6,281 nt of DNA from an uncultured Lachnospiraceae bacterium (GCA_910585655.1 CAJUFW010000188.1:1-6281); one strand, 5' to 3'; counted from the stretch's first letter, positions 1 to 6,274 are shown. The notes: generated by a model from the sequence alone, not told the origin. Numbers and translations are program-made.

Positions 1-957
1 GACCAGTCCACCGTCTATATGCGGATTTATTTTGCCGGAATGCCTGTCATTATGCTCTATAACTTTGGCAGCTCGATTCTGCGGGCAATCGGCGATACCA
101 AACGTCCTCTTTATTTTCTGACGCTGGCTGGTGTTGTCAATGTTATCTTAAATCTGTTTTTTGTTATTGTGTTACATATGGGCGTCGCCGGTGTCGCTAC
201 TGCAACCGTGCTGTCCCAATGTATTTCTGCTTTCTTGATTTTGCTGTGCCTGATGAGAAGTGACGGCTGTTTTCGTCTCTATTTAAAAAAGCTCCGCTTC
301 CATTGGAAACGTTTGGCACCGATCATGCAGATTGGGCTTCCGGCTGGGCTGCAGGGTGCGATTTTCTCACTCTCAAACGTTTTGATCCAGTCTTCGGTCA
401 ACTCCTTCGGTTCGGTGGTAATGGCTGGCAATACTGCTGCCGCCAATATTGAGGGCTTTGTCTATGTAGCGATGAATGCCTTCCATCAGACCGCTTTAAG
501 CTTTACCAGTCAAAACTTCGGCGCACGGAATTTTGACCGTATCAAAAAGATTTTTCTGCTGTGTGTCCTTTGTGTCACTGTTACCGGGCTGCTGCTTGGC
601 ATCGGAGCATGGCTGTTTGGCGCACCGCTGCTTGGTATTTATACCGACAATCCAGAAGTAGTCAAATTCGGTATGCTCCGACTCTCCATTATCTGTACGA
701 CCTACTTTACCTGCGGCATAATGGATGTGATGGTCGGCTTTCTCCGCGGCGTCGGTTCCTCTATTATGCCGATGATCGTTTCTCTGGCAGGAGCCTGCGG
801 ACTACGAATTATCTGGATTTTTACAATTTTCCAATGGAACCGTACGATGACGACCCTCTACATCTCCTATCCGGTTTCCTGGACTCTGACTGCCAGCGTG
901 CATATGATCTGCTTCTTTATCCTCTTTGGCAAGCTGCAGAAAACTCACGCGGAATAG
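1..957 (+). CDS. MATE family efflux transporter, C-terminal part (5' end outside the window)
   Basis: This is the C-terminal ~318 residues of a multidrug and toxin extrusion (MATE) transporter, an inner-membrane antiporter that exports cationic drugs or metabolites using a Na+ or H+ gradient. The frame is open from base 1 (DQSTVYMRIYFAG), so the first ATG at 19 is internal, not the start. MATE proteins are usually about 450 residues, so roughly 130 are missing. Recognisable family segments are RAIGDTKRP (from base 82), a hydrophobic helix with NVILNLFF, GVAGVATATVLSQ, then the C-lobe opening GLPAGLQGAIFSLSNVLIQ, followed by TSQNFGAR and FLRGVGSSIMP. Several hydrophobic stretches fit the last 7-8 membrane helices. 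The stop is TAG at 955-957, nine bases before a strong terminator stem. The substrate cannot be told from sequence. The family call is firm. Confidence 0.95.
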   Translation, partial: DQSTVYMRIYFAGMPVIMLYNFGSSILRAIGDTKRPLYFLTLAGVVNVILNLFFVIVLHMGVAGVATATVLSQCISAFLILLCLMRSDGCFRLYLKKLRFHWKRLAPIMQIGLPAGLQGAIFSLSNVLIQSSVNSFGSVVMAGNTAAANIEGFVYVAMNAFHQTALSFTSQNFGARNFDRIKKIFLLCVLCVTVTGLLLGIGAWLFGAPLLGIYTDNPEVVKFGMLRLSIICTTYFTCGIMDVMVGFLRGVGSSIMPMIVSLAGACGLRIIWIFTIFQWNRTMTTLYISYPVSWTLTASVHMICFFILFGKLQKTHAE

Positions 958-965
958 CGTATTAC

Positions 966-1008
966 AAACAAAGAAAAAGAGCCATATTGCGGCTCTTTTT
1001 CTTTGTTT
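966..1008. terminator. Bidirectional intrinsic terminator between convergent genes
   Basis: A perfect 18-bp inverted repeat: left arm AAACAAAGAAAAAGAGCC at 966-983, 7-base loop at 984-990, right arm at 991-1008. The A-rich left arm and T-rich right arm give a U-tract in either direction. It lies 8 bases after the MATE stop and 4 bases beyond the stop of the opposing DUF4143 remnant, so it can end both transcripts. Confidence 0.93.
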
Positions 1009-1012
1009 ATTG

Positions 1013-1612
1013 TTATAACGCTGCCACCGGAAAGCACCAGGCTTTGCGGCTATACGGCAATAGTTCGTCTGTCATACATAAAATCACGCCGGGCTGTACC
1101 TTCAGCCCTAACCTTTCGAGGGCAGAAAAATGTCTGTCTGCCTGGTGCGGCGTCTTTGCTTTTTTTATTTCTATAGGATATACCTGATCTCCCTCTACTA
1201 CCAGTAAATCGATTTCCCGCTGGTAAGTATCCCGGTAGTAATAAAGATCGGGGCGTTTCCCGGCATTAAAATAGCTTTTGACGATTTCACTGACCACATA
1301 GGTTTCTAAAAATGCTCCGGCCATCGCCCCATATTGTATGGTTTCCGCACTTGGCCAACGACAAAGATACGCCACCAGTCCGGTATCCAAAAAATATAGT
1401 TTAGGTGTCTTTACCAGGCGATTTGTCAGATTAGTGGAATAAGGTCGCAGAAGAAACAACACTCCGGAACGCTCTAAAATGGATACCCACTCCTTGGCAG
1501 TCGGCGCTGAAATACCAATTGCTTTGGCAATTTCGTTGTATCTTAGCTCCTGTGACGTTCTGGCTGCCAGAAACACCAGAAAATCATAAATGCCCTGCCT
1601 CCTCTGCCTTTC
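1013..1612 (-). pseudogene. 5'-truncated AAA/DUF4143-type ATPase remnant (C-terminal domain only)
   Basis: Full-length relatives are about 380-420 residues: an N-terminal AAA ATPase (Walker A/B), then a winged helix and a DUF4143 domain with a restriction-endonuclease-like fold. Only the C-terminal half is here. Counting from the GTG at 1576, residues 11-40 form the winged helix (NEIAKAIGISAPTAKEW), residues 54-70 carry the family signature (RLVKTPKLYFLDTGLVAY), and residues 121-138 keep a PD-(D/E)xK-like pattern (E121-I-D123 then E136-I-K138). The family-like sequence continues upstream of the GTG (YDFLVFLAARTSQ), so that GTG is not a true start. The frame runs back only to a TAG at 1613-1615. 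Just 145 bases remain before the divergent esterase gene, far too few for the missing ~200 residues. An AGGAGG at 1598-1603 precedes an ATG at 1585-1587, but that ATG is out of frame. A shortened protein from a non-standard start cannot be excluded, but a decayed gene is more likely. Confidence 0.8.
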
Positions 1613-1692
1613 CTACTTTTTATCTTTGTCATTTTGCACGAATATTTTTTCTTTTTTTCAACATTTCTGTCCTATTTATTTCCAACATATCC

Positions 1693-1701
1693 TGTTATAG
1701 T
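1693..1701 (+). promoter_or_regulatory. Possible extended -10 promoter for the esterase gene
   Basis: TGTTATAGT reads as an extended -10 element (TG, one base, then TATAGT at 1696-1701), about 60 bases before the esterase start. The upstream region is very AT-rich, but no good -35 hexamer is present at 16-18 bases spacing. An extended -10 can function without one. The call rests on this element alone. Confidence 0.35.
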
Positions 1702-1747
1702 AAAAAGCGAAGGTAAAAATATTTTTTACTCCACTATCATAGAAAAC

Positions 1748-1753
1748 GGAGGA
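1748..1753 (+). promoter_or_regulatory. Ribosome binding site deciding the esterase start
   Basis: GGAGGA lies 7 bases before the ATG at 1761. Another ATG at 1754 directly abuts the site and is in a different frame with no coding content, so 1761 is the supported start. Confidence 0.85.
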
Positions 1754-1760
1754 ATGAGTT

Positions 1761-3326
1761 ATGCCAAACACATTTTTATGCAACGCAGACGAGCCTGTCG
1801 TACAGACTACGGCTGGTAAGCTGCGTGGTTATCAGTTTAACGGAACTTATATTTTCAAAGGGGTAAAATACGCTACTGCAAAGCGTTTTATGCAGCCGGT
1901 ACCGGTAGAGCCTTGGGAGGGAATCAAGGACGCTACTTCTTTTGGCTTTGTTTGCCCGCTGATGAATAAGGAAACGCCAAACGGCGAGGTTATGGTACCT
2001 CACGCTTACTGGCCACAGGATGAAAACTGCCAGAACTTAAATATCTGGACACAGCATCTTTGCGAAAAAGCTAAAAAGCCGGTTCTTGTATGGCTGCATG
2101 GCGGTGGATTTTCTGCTGGTTCTGCGATTGAGCAGGTCGCTTATGACGGCAATAACATGAGCCGCGAGGGCGACGTAGTAGTCGTTACCGTCAATCATCG
2201 TCTGAATATCCTTGGTTATTTGGATTTGGAACCATTTGGAGAGAAATATAAAAACTCTGCCAATGCGGGAAGCGCCGACTTAGTAGCTGCCCTTCAGTGG
2301 ATTCATGATAACATCGCCAAATTCGGTGGAGATCCGGAAAATGTAACGATCTTTGGTCAGTCCGGCGGCGGTATGAAAGTAACCTCTTTGATGCAGATGC
2401 CAGCCGCAGACGGCTTATTCCATAAAGGTATTGTCATGAGTGGCGTTGCCGGCGCAGAAATGGGTTCCCCGAAGGATCAGAACGGCACCGAAATCGTAAC
2501 TGCTATCTTAAAGGAACTTGGTTTAGAGACATCCGAAATCGAAAAGCTGGAAACCATTCCTTACCCACAGTTATGTGAAGCTTATGGGAAAGTGGCACCT
2601 GCCATCCGTGCAAAGGGCGGCTATGTCGGCTGCAGCCCAATGATCAATGATTACTACTTAGGCGAGCCGCATTTAGAGGGATTCCGTGAACATAGCAAGA
2701 CGATCCCGTTGATGGTAGGAACGGTTATCAGCGAGTTTGGCTTTATGCCGACTGGCTTTAATAAATACGAAATGTCCGAGCAGGATATGAAGGATGTTCT
2801 GGGCAAACGTTTTGGCGCTGAAAATGTAGATAAGCTGATCGAGCTGTTTGCAGAGGCTTATCCGGGCAAATTGCCGGTAGACATGCTCTTCTTAGATTCC
2901 ATGTTCCGTCCGTCCTCTAAGGATCTGGTTCGTAAGAAAGCACAATATACCGAAGCTCCAACCTATTCTTACCTGTTTGCTTTTGAATTCCCATACGAAC
3001 ACGGCAAACCAGCATGGCATTGTTCCGATATTGCGTTCTTCTTCCATAACATCGATCTCGTTCCGGTTGCCAACGTACCAGGAGTATCCGACAAGCTGCA
3101 AGAGCAAATCTTCCAGGCTGTGATGAATTTTGCCCAGACAGGCAATCCAAATCATCCAGAGCTGCCGGAATGGCCTGTTTGCAAGCCGGATGACGAAGCA
3201 ACGATGATCTTTGACCGTACCTGTGAGGTAAGGCATAATTTCGATGATAAGCTGCTTCCGTTCCACGCTTCCGTTACTCCGAAATTCCGTTTCGGCGCAG
3301 AGGAAGGCAATAACGTACAGCACTGA
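1761..3326 (+). CDS. Type-B carboxylesterase (alpha/beta hydrolase), cytosolic
   Basis: A complete 521-residue carboxylesterase of the COesterase family, which hydrolyses carboxylic ester bonds. In order it shows: the N-terminal family segment GKLRG...FKGVKYATAKRF (19-43); the oxyanion-hole loop HGGGF (113-117); the nucleophile elbow GQSGG (199-203) with Ser201; the acid residue Glu325 in GTVISEFGF; and the catalytic His420 in WHCSDIAFFF. The late family motif FAQTGNPN (457-464) is also present. All triad positions are intact, and the length is normal for the bacterial p-nitrobenzyl-esterase-like group. There is no signal peptide or membrane segment, so it should act in the cytosol. It has its own ribosome binding site and terminator, and its flanking genes point elsewhere, so it looks monocistronic. 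The natural substrate is unknown. Dietary or plant esters, xenobiotics or acylated sugars are all possible, and nothing here chooses among them. Confidence 0.95.
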   Translation: MPNTFLCNADEPVVQTTAGKLRGYQFNGTYIFKGVKYATAKRFMQPVPVEPWEGIKDATSFGFVCPLMNKETPNGEVMVPHAYWPQDENCQNLNIWTQHLCEKAKKPVLVWLHGGGFSAGSAIEQVAYDGNNMSREGDVVVVTVNHRLNILGYLDLEPFGEKYKNSANAGSADLVAALQWIHDNIAKFGGDPENVTIFGQSGGGMKVTSLMQMPAADGLFHKGIVMSGVAGAEMGSPKDQNGTEIVTAILKELGLETSEIEKLETIPYPQLCEAYGKVAPAIRAKGGYVGCSPMINDYYLGEPHLEGFREHSKTIPLMVGTVISEFGFMPTGFNKYEMSEQDMKDVLGKRFGAENVDKLIELFAEAYPGKLPVDMLFLDSMFRPSSKDLVRKKAQYTEAPTYSYLFAFEFPYEHGKPAWHCSDIAFFFHNIDLVPVANVPGVSDKLQEQIFQAVMNFAQTGNPNHPELPEWPVCKPDDEATMIFDRTCEVRHNFDDKLLPFHASVTPKFRFGAEEGNNVQH

Positions 3327-3370
3327 TTTTATTTCTGTTATTCCTGAATATACTTCATTATAAGGTCTTT

Positions 3371-3401
3371 TAAAAAGCAGTCATACTATGGCTGCTTTTT
3401 A
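3371..3401 (+). terminator. Intrinsic terminator of the esterase gene
   Basis: Left arm AAAAAGCAGTCAT (3372-3384), 3-base loop, right arm ATGGCTGCTTTTT (3388-3400), with one G-U pair and an outer T-A pair. The T-run of the right arm is followed by ATTT. It starts 45 bases after the esterase stop codon. Confidence 0.88.
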
Positions 3402-3445
3402 TTTGTTCTGTGATTGGAAAAGTTCTCCAAACTTCCCTATCGTAC

Positions 3446-3476
3446 AAAAACAGCGCAGTCTTTTTTGACTACGCTG
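3446..3476 (-). terminator. Intrinsic terminator of the coiled-coil gene
   Basis: Read on the - strand: CAGCGTAGTC, loop AAAAAA, GACTGCGCTG, then TTTTT. The 10-bp stem is continuous in RNA with one U-G pair, whereas on the + strand the same position is a C-A mismatch. This asymmetry and the T-run show that it serves the - strand gene, whose stop is at 3516-3518. Confidence 0.88.
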
Positions 3477-3515
3477 CCTGTTCTCTCTATCATCACTTTC
3501 AGAAACAATCCGCCA

Positions 3516-4010
3516 TTAAGCTGATTTCATTAACTCTTTTACATGTTTCTTTAACTGCTCTACTTCCTCAAGCAGATAATTTACTTTTACCTCATAAGCA
3601 AGATTTTTGTCCGCAACCGGAATCGCCTGATTTAATTTTCTGGTCAGATCTACAAAATTTTCCGCTAACAACTGAATATTAGTACGAACACCATTTTCAA
3701 GCTGCAGTTCCACCTTTGTAGTCTTCTGTTCTATGATCTTCATCTGACCTTCTATTGTTTCCATCCGGGTTTCCAGCTCTTGTAATTCCTGTTTTGTCTC
3801 TTGTATCTCCTGCCGTAACTCCTGCTTTGTCTCTTGTATCTCCTGCCGTAACTCCTGCTTTGTCTCCTGTATCTCCTGTTGCAGTTCTTGCTTTATCTCC
3901 TGCATCCCCTGTTGCAGTTCCTGCTTCGTCTCCTGTATCTCCTGCCGCAGATCCTGCTTTATCCCTTGTATTTCCGATAAAATCAAATCCAGTTTCTCAT
4001 GTTCGCTCAT
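3516..4010 (-). CDS. Small hendecad-repeat coiled-coil protein of unknown function
   Basis: A 164-residue, highly charged protein without signal peptide or membrane segment, presumably cytosolic. After a short head (MSEHEKLDLILSEIQGI), residues 18-72 are five tandem 11-residue units of the form KQELRQEIQET, with weaker continuation on either side. An 11-residue period predicts a slightly right-handed, rod-like coiled coil, probably oligomeric. Residues ~83-164 are non-repetitive but still helical, with ENGVRTNIQLLAENFVDLTRKL and a final Leu/Lys/Glu helix (YLLEEVEQLKKHVKEL). That tail resembles small hypothetical proteins I recall from Clostridia; this is recall, not a search. The start ATG at 4010 has AGGAGG 7 bases upstream (4018-4023) and a good promoter before that. 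No enzymatic motif is visible. It is a single-gene unit with its own terminator. Confidence 0.85.
   Translation of the reverse strand: MSEHEKLDLILSEIQGIKQDLRQEIQETKQELQQGMQEIKQELQQEIQETKQELRQEIQETKQELRQEIQETKQELQELETRMETIEGQMKIIEQKTTKVELQLENGVRTNIQLLAENFVDLTRKLNQAIPVADKNLAYEVKVNYLLEEVEQLKKHVKELMKSA
3795..3959 (-). repeat. 33-bp tandem repeat, five copies, inside the coiled-coil gene
   Basis: Copies lie at 3795-3827, 3828-3860, 3861-3893, 3894-3926 and 3927-3959. The first two are identical at all 33 bases; the others differ at several positions, mostly by single transitions. Weaker similarity continues on both sides. Each copy encodes one 11-residue unit, so gain or loss keeps the reading frame. 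There are no spacers, so this is not a CRISPR array. Confidence 0.95.
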
Positions 4011-4041
4011 CTGCTACCCTCCTCCTTTTTCTTCTTCTTTT

Positions 4042-4069
4042 ATTGTATCAGATTTCAAATTATTTTCAA
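4042..4069 (-). promoter_or_regulatory. Promoter of the coiled-coil gene
   Basis: On the - strand, TTGAAA (4064-4069), a 16-base spacer, then TACAAT (4042-4047) preceded by TGA, which makes an extended -10. Both hexamers match the vegetative sigma consensus at five of six positions. It lies about 32 bases upstream of the start codon. Confidence 0.75.
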
Positions 4070-4106
4070 GCGTTTTTCTTCTCAATCACCCAAACTTTCC
4101 CATTTT

Positions 4107-4136
4107 AAAACCGGTGCTTTTGGCTGCACCGGTTTT
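4107..4136 (-). terminator. Terminator hairpin after the PadR/DUF1700/DUF4097 operon
   Basis: An 11-bp perfect stem: AAAACCGGTGC at 4107-4117 pairs with 4126-4136, with an 8-base loop. On the - strand the stem ends in TTTT, then AAAA follows. It lies about 40 bases beyond the DUF4097 stop and before the promoter of the next gene, so it probably ends the operon transcript. The U-tract is short, so termination may be leaky. Confidence 0.7.
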
Positions 4137-4139
4137 TGG

Positions 4140-4158
4140 AATTCCACTTTGTGGAATT
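4140..4158. repeat. Second short hairpin next to the operon terminator
   Basis: AATTCCAC (4140-4147), a TTT loop, GTGGAATT (4151-4158): a perfect 8-bp stem. On the - strand it precedes the main terminator stem by three bases and has no U-tract of its own. On the + strand it is followed by TTATTT. It may stabilise the 3' end of the operon mRNA or assist the terminator. Confidence 0.6.
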
Positions 4159-4175
4159 TTATTTCACATTTTTAT

Positions 4176-5144
4176 TTATTCTTTATCCCGATAGATTAAG
4201 GTTATCGTCCCAACGCCGCAATCCAGATAAATCGTATCCGATGAGCCGTTCTCCAGCTTTGCGTCACTAGCGCCGGTATAAGAATGATGGTCGCCCAGTT
4301 TGATACTGCCCATTCCGCAGCTTACATCATAATTATAATCGCTTTCCTGTCCTGCTACAGCCAGTTCCACATTTCCCATTCCACAGTCGATATCCGTATC
4401 TCCGTTCAGGTAGACAGAACCTTTTATATCTCCCATTCCACACTCAATATCCAGATTGTTTCCACCAACACTTTGAAGTTCCAGGCTTCCCACCCCCACT
4501 TCAATACTACCCTCTTCCAAAATCTCTACGCTCTGGAGTGTAACATCGCCTACTCCTAATTCCAAATCCGCGGAAAGGACGCCAAGCCCTTCTATATAGC
4601 TTTCTCCTGCTCCCAGTTCTATGGAAGCATATCGCAGCACCTTACCTGCCGGAATGGTAATATACAAAGTAGCCTCTTTTATGGAAGGAATCTCCAAACC
4701 CTCTTTCCAGTTCCAGCCCCAGCGTTCTTCTGCATTATAACTTAGATACCACATATTCCCTGTTACTTCGGACTCCAATAACTCCAGATCCAGGTTATCT
4801 CCCCAAATGGCAAATTCCTCTCCTGGCAAAACGGTAACAGAAGCATAAGAAATATCCCACTGCAGTTCCTCAATATCCTCTGTATAATGTATCTCCAGCT
4901 CATGCTCTCCCACCACTTCTATCTGCTCTGTGAAAGGTTCTTCCGTCAGTTCGTCCGTCTTTTCATCTGATCCGAACCAAAAAAACGGAAAACGAAAATG
5001 GATACCATGCACACTATGAATCTCTACCAATTCTCCTGCCGCTTCTACGGTTCCCCCAATACAAATCCCTGCAATGCTAAAAGCAGCGCCAAATATAATC
5101 GCCGCCAATGCAATAATGGCAGCCGTCTGATAAAATTTTTTCAT
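4176..5144 (-). CDS. DUF4097-family membrane-anchored beta-repeat protein
   Basis: A 322-residue protein with a single N-terminal hydrophobic segment (residues ~7-30), which should act as a membrane anchor or uncleaved signal. An acidic, aromatic linker follows, and then a beta-strand-rich domain outside the membrane. From ~172 to the end it has a repeated turn motif: IELGAG (175), LELGVG (194), IEVGVG (214), IECGMG (233), IDCGMG (252), VSCGMG (274) and LDCGVG (307), spaced about 19-22 residues apart except for the last. This is the DUF4097 pattern, predicted to fold as a parallel beta-helix-like stack. Four of the seven motifs carry a Cys at the same position. The ATG at 5144 overlaps the upstream gene's stop (ATGA), and AGGGAG lies 10 bases upstream, so translation is likely coupled. 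The molecular function of the family is not established; a role in envelope surface sensing or adhesion has been suggested. The call is firm at family level only. Confidence 0.85.
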   Translation of the reverse strand: MKKFYQTAAIIALAAIIFGAAFSIAGICIGGTVEAAGELVEIHSVHGIHFRFPFFWFGSDEKTDELTEEPFTEQIEVVGEHELEIHYTEDIEELQWDISYASVTVLPGEEFAIWGDNLDLELLESEVTGNMWYLSYNAEERWGWNWKEGLEIPSIKEATLYITIPAGKVLRYASIELGAGESYIEGLGVLSADLELGVGDVTLQSVEILEEGSIEVGVGSLELQSVGGNNLDIECGMGDIKGSVYLNGDTDIDCGMGNVELAVAGQESDYNYDVSCGMGSIKLGDHHSYTGASDAKLENGSSDTIYLDCGVGTITLIYRDKE

Positions 5145-6019
5145 GCCATGTTCTCTCCCTTCTGAAATGGAAGTCTACAAAGGGAAACAAATCCCTTTGC
5201 CAACATTGGAAGAATGGTTTTAAATACAAATGCTGTTGCAATCAGGAACAACATCCCTACCCCAAAGAACAAAAATCCGAGTCCGCACAGTAAAATTCCT
5301 GCCGGAGAAGCGGAAACGATATTAGCGATTCCAATTACTACCAATACCACTCCAGTCACCAAACAAGCTCCGGTAATCGCCACAAAACTAACTGCCACTC
5401 CAAAGATCGTTACCATTACACTTATAATCACGGCAATCACCGCAACTGCAATCGCAGCCAGCGGGATAGAAAAGAGCAGCGCCAATATAATCAGAAGAGC
5501 TTTTGTCTCTCCACTCATTCCTTCCTTCTTCCTTTGCCCGGAATATCTATTCTGACTGGCTTTCCCGCCGGTCTTCGTATGATTTCCTATACTATCCGTA
5601 TACGTCTCCTGACTTCTTTCTTTTTGGTAAAAGCTTTTATCGGCTTTGTTCTCTCTACTATCTCTGTCAGCCATCGTCTCGCTTTGGTATGCGCTCTCCT
5701 GCGCTCCCTCACTCTCTGCCGTCTGCTGTGAGACAATTTGTGTAACCCGATCCAGTTCTAATTTTTTGTCGTTCTCTGCCGCTCCATGGTATCCGGTCTC
5801 GGTATAAACTCCGCCCTGCGCCAAATCACCGTATAAATTTTCCCTGATAATCGCTGCGACCTGCTCCGGACTCCCTAGCTCCTCTAACGTCTGCGCCTCC
5901 TGTTCCAGACCGGCATCCTCCAAATATTCCTCATAATAGCTGACCGCTTCCGCCCGTTCCTCCTCTGGAAGATCGGCAAGCATTTGATTGAGCTGCCAGA
6001 TAAATTCCTTCTTATCCAT
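5141..6019 (-). CDS. DUF1700 (HAAS domain) multi-pass membrane protein
   Basis: A 292-residue protein. Residues 1-63 are the DUF1700/HAAS helical domain (MDKKEFIWQLNQML, LPEEERAEAVSYYEEYLEDAG, then ELGSPEQVAAIIREN), which is cytosolic and commonly encoded next to PadR regulators. Residues ~64-170 form a polar, Gln/Ser/Lys/Glu-rich, probably disordered linker. Residues ~173-268 hold about four membrane helices (Ala/Ile/Val-rich, including AAIAVAVIAVIISVMV and GILLCGLGFLFFGVGMLFLI), followed by a short basic cytosolic tail. I chose ATG 6019 because AGGAGG lies 8 bases upstream. A TTG start at 6037 would add six residues but has no ribosome binding site of its own. The start overlaps the PadR stop (8 bp, ATGGATAA) and its stop overlaps the DUF4097 start (4 bp). 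The long linker is unusual compared with compact family members. Likely role: membrane partner in a PadR-controlled envelope response (inference). Confidence 0.88.
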   Translation of the reverse strand: MDKKEFIWQLNQMLADLPEEERAEAVSYYEEYLEDAGLEQEAQTLEELGSPEQVAAIIRENLYGDLAQGGVYTETGYHGAAENDKKLELDRVTQIVSQQTAESEGAQESAYQSETMADRDSRENKADKSFYQKERSQETYTDSIGNHTKTGGKASQNRYSGQRKKEGMSGETKALLIILALLFSIPLAAIAVAVIAVIISVMVTIFGVAVSFVAITGACLVTGVVLVVIGIANIVSASPAGILLCGLGFLFFGVGMLFLIATAFVFKTILPMLAKGFVSLCRLPFQKGENMA

Positions 6020-6274
6020 TTTCTCTCCCTCCTGCAAACATCACATTGATTTTTTCCGAATAACGTCTCCATTCTTCTATATACATAGCAAGCTGCACCC
6101 TGCCCCGCTCTGTTATCCGGTAATATCTCCGGTTCCTGCCGTCGCACTGGACATCATATGCCTCCAGGCAGCTATCCTTCTGCAATCGACGCAAAACCGG
6201 ATATAAGGTAGACTCGGAAACCTCAATAGCTTTTCTAACATCCTGCGTAATCTTATAGCCGTAGGTTCCCTCCT
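6012..6274 (-). CDS. PadR family transcriptional regulator (N-terminus cut by window end)
   Basis: The last ~86 residues of a small winged-helix repressor; PadR proteins of this class are about 105-110 residues, so ~20 are missing. Visible parts are the start of the winged helix EGTYGYKITQDV, the recognition-helix segment VSESTLYPVLRRLQKD, the wing DGRNRRYYRITERGR, and the C-terminal dimerisation helix MYIEEWRRYSEKINVMF. The usual Gly after RRLQKD is a Ser here. Its stop TAA (6012-6014) lies inside the start of the DUF1700 gene, so the two are co-transcribed and probably translationally coupled. PadR regulators typically repress their own operon and respond to a ligand or to envelope stress. 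No operator can be examined because the promoter is outside the window. An apparent in-frame TAG (6273-6275) reaches into the adapter-like end and is best read as an artefact. Confidence 0.88.
6028..6033 (-). promoter_or_regulatory. Ribosome binding site deciding the DUF1700 start
   Basis: AGGAGG on the - strand, 8 bases before the ATG at 6019. It lies inside the end of the PadR coding region. It supports ATG 6019 over the upstream TTG at 6037, which is on the wrong side of this site. Confidence 0.85.

Noticed and set aside
561..1187. A 208-codon + strand frame overlapping the MATE gene and running past it
   Set aside because: It runs through the MATE gene in another frame, crosses the strong terminator at 966-1008 and enters the DUF4143 remnant on the opposite strand. 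Its composition is not protein-like.
1543..1587. Short - strand frame starting at ATG 1587 behind an AGGAGG
   Set aside because: It encodes only 14 codons before a stop and is out of frame with the DUF4143 remnant. It may be the scar of a frameshift or deletion but is not supported as a gene.
2892..3323. A 143-codon open frame on the - strand opposite the esterase 3' end
   Set aside because: It lies wholly inside the esterase coding sequence, which has a complete catalytic motif set. The opposite frame has no recognisable domain or ribosome binding site.
3795..3959. Regular 33-bp repeat resembling a CRISPR array
   Set aside because: The units are directly adjacent with no spacers and encode an in-frame 11-residue coiled-coil repeat.
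3755..4108. A + strand frame with a Pro/Ser/Val-Ala repeat that looks like a surface-protein repeat
   Set aside because: It is the reverse-strand image of the 33-bp hendecad repeat. The - strand frame has the promoter, ribosome binding site and terminator.
5060..5070. Possible lipobox at Cys28 of the DUF4097 protein
   Set aside because: The residue before the Cys is Ile (AGIC), not Gly, Ala or Ser, so it does not fit a lipoprotein signal. A plain membrane anchor is more likely.
5214..5555. A Thr/Ile/Pro-rich + strand frame opposite the DUF1700 membrane region
   Set aside because: It is the complement of the hydrophobic Ala/Val/Ile helices and has no ribosome binding site or promoter.
6020..6037. 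Upstream TTG start for the DUF1700 gene
   Set aside because: The AGGAGG at 6028-6033 lies downstream of the TTG and is placed 8 bases before ATG 6019, and DUF1700 proteins usually begin MDKKEF-like.
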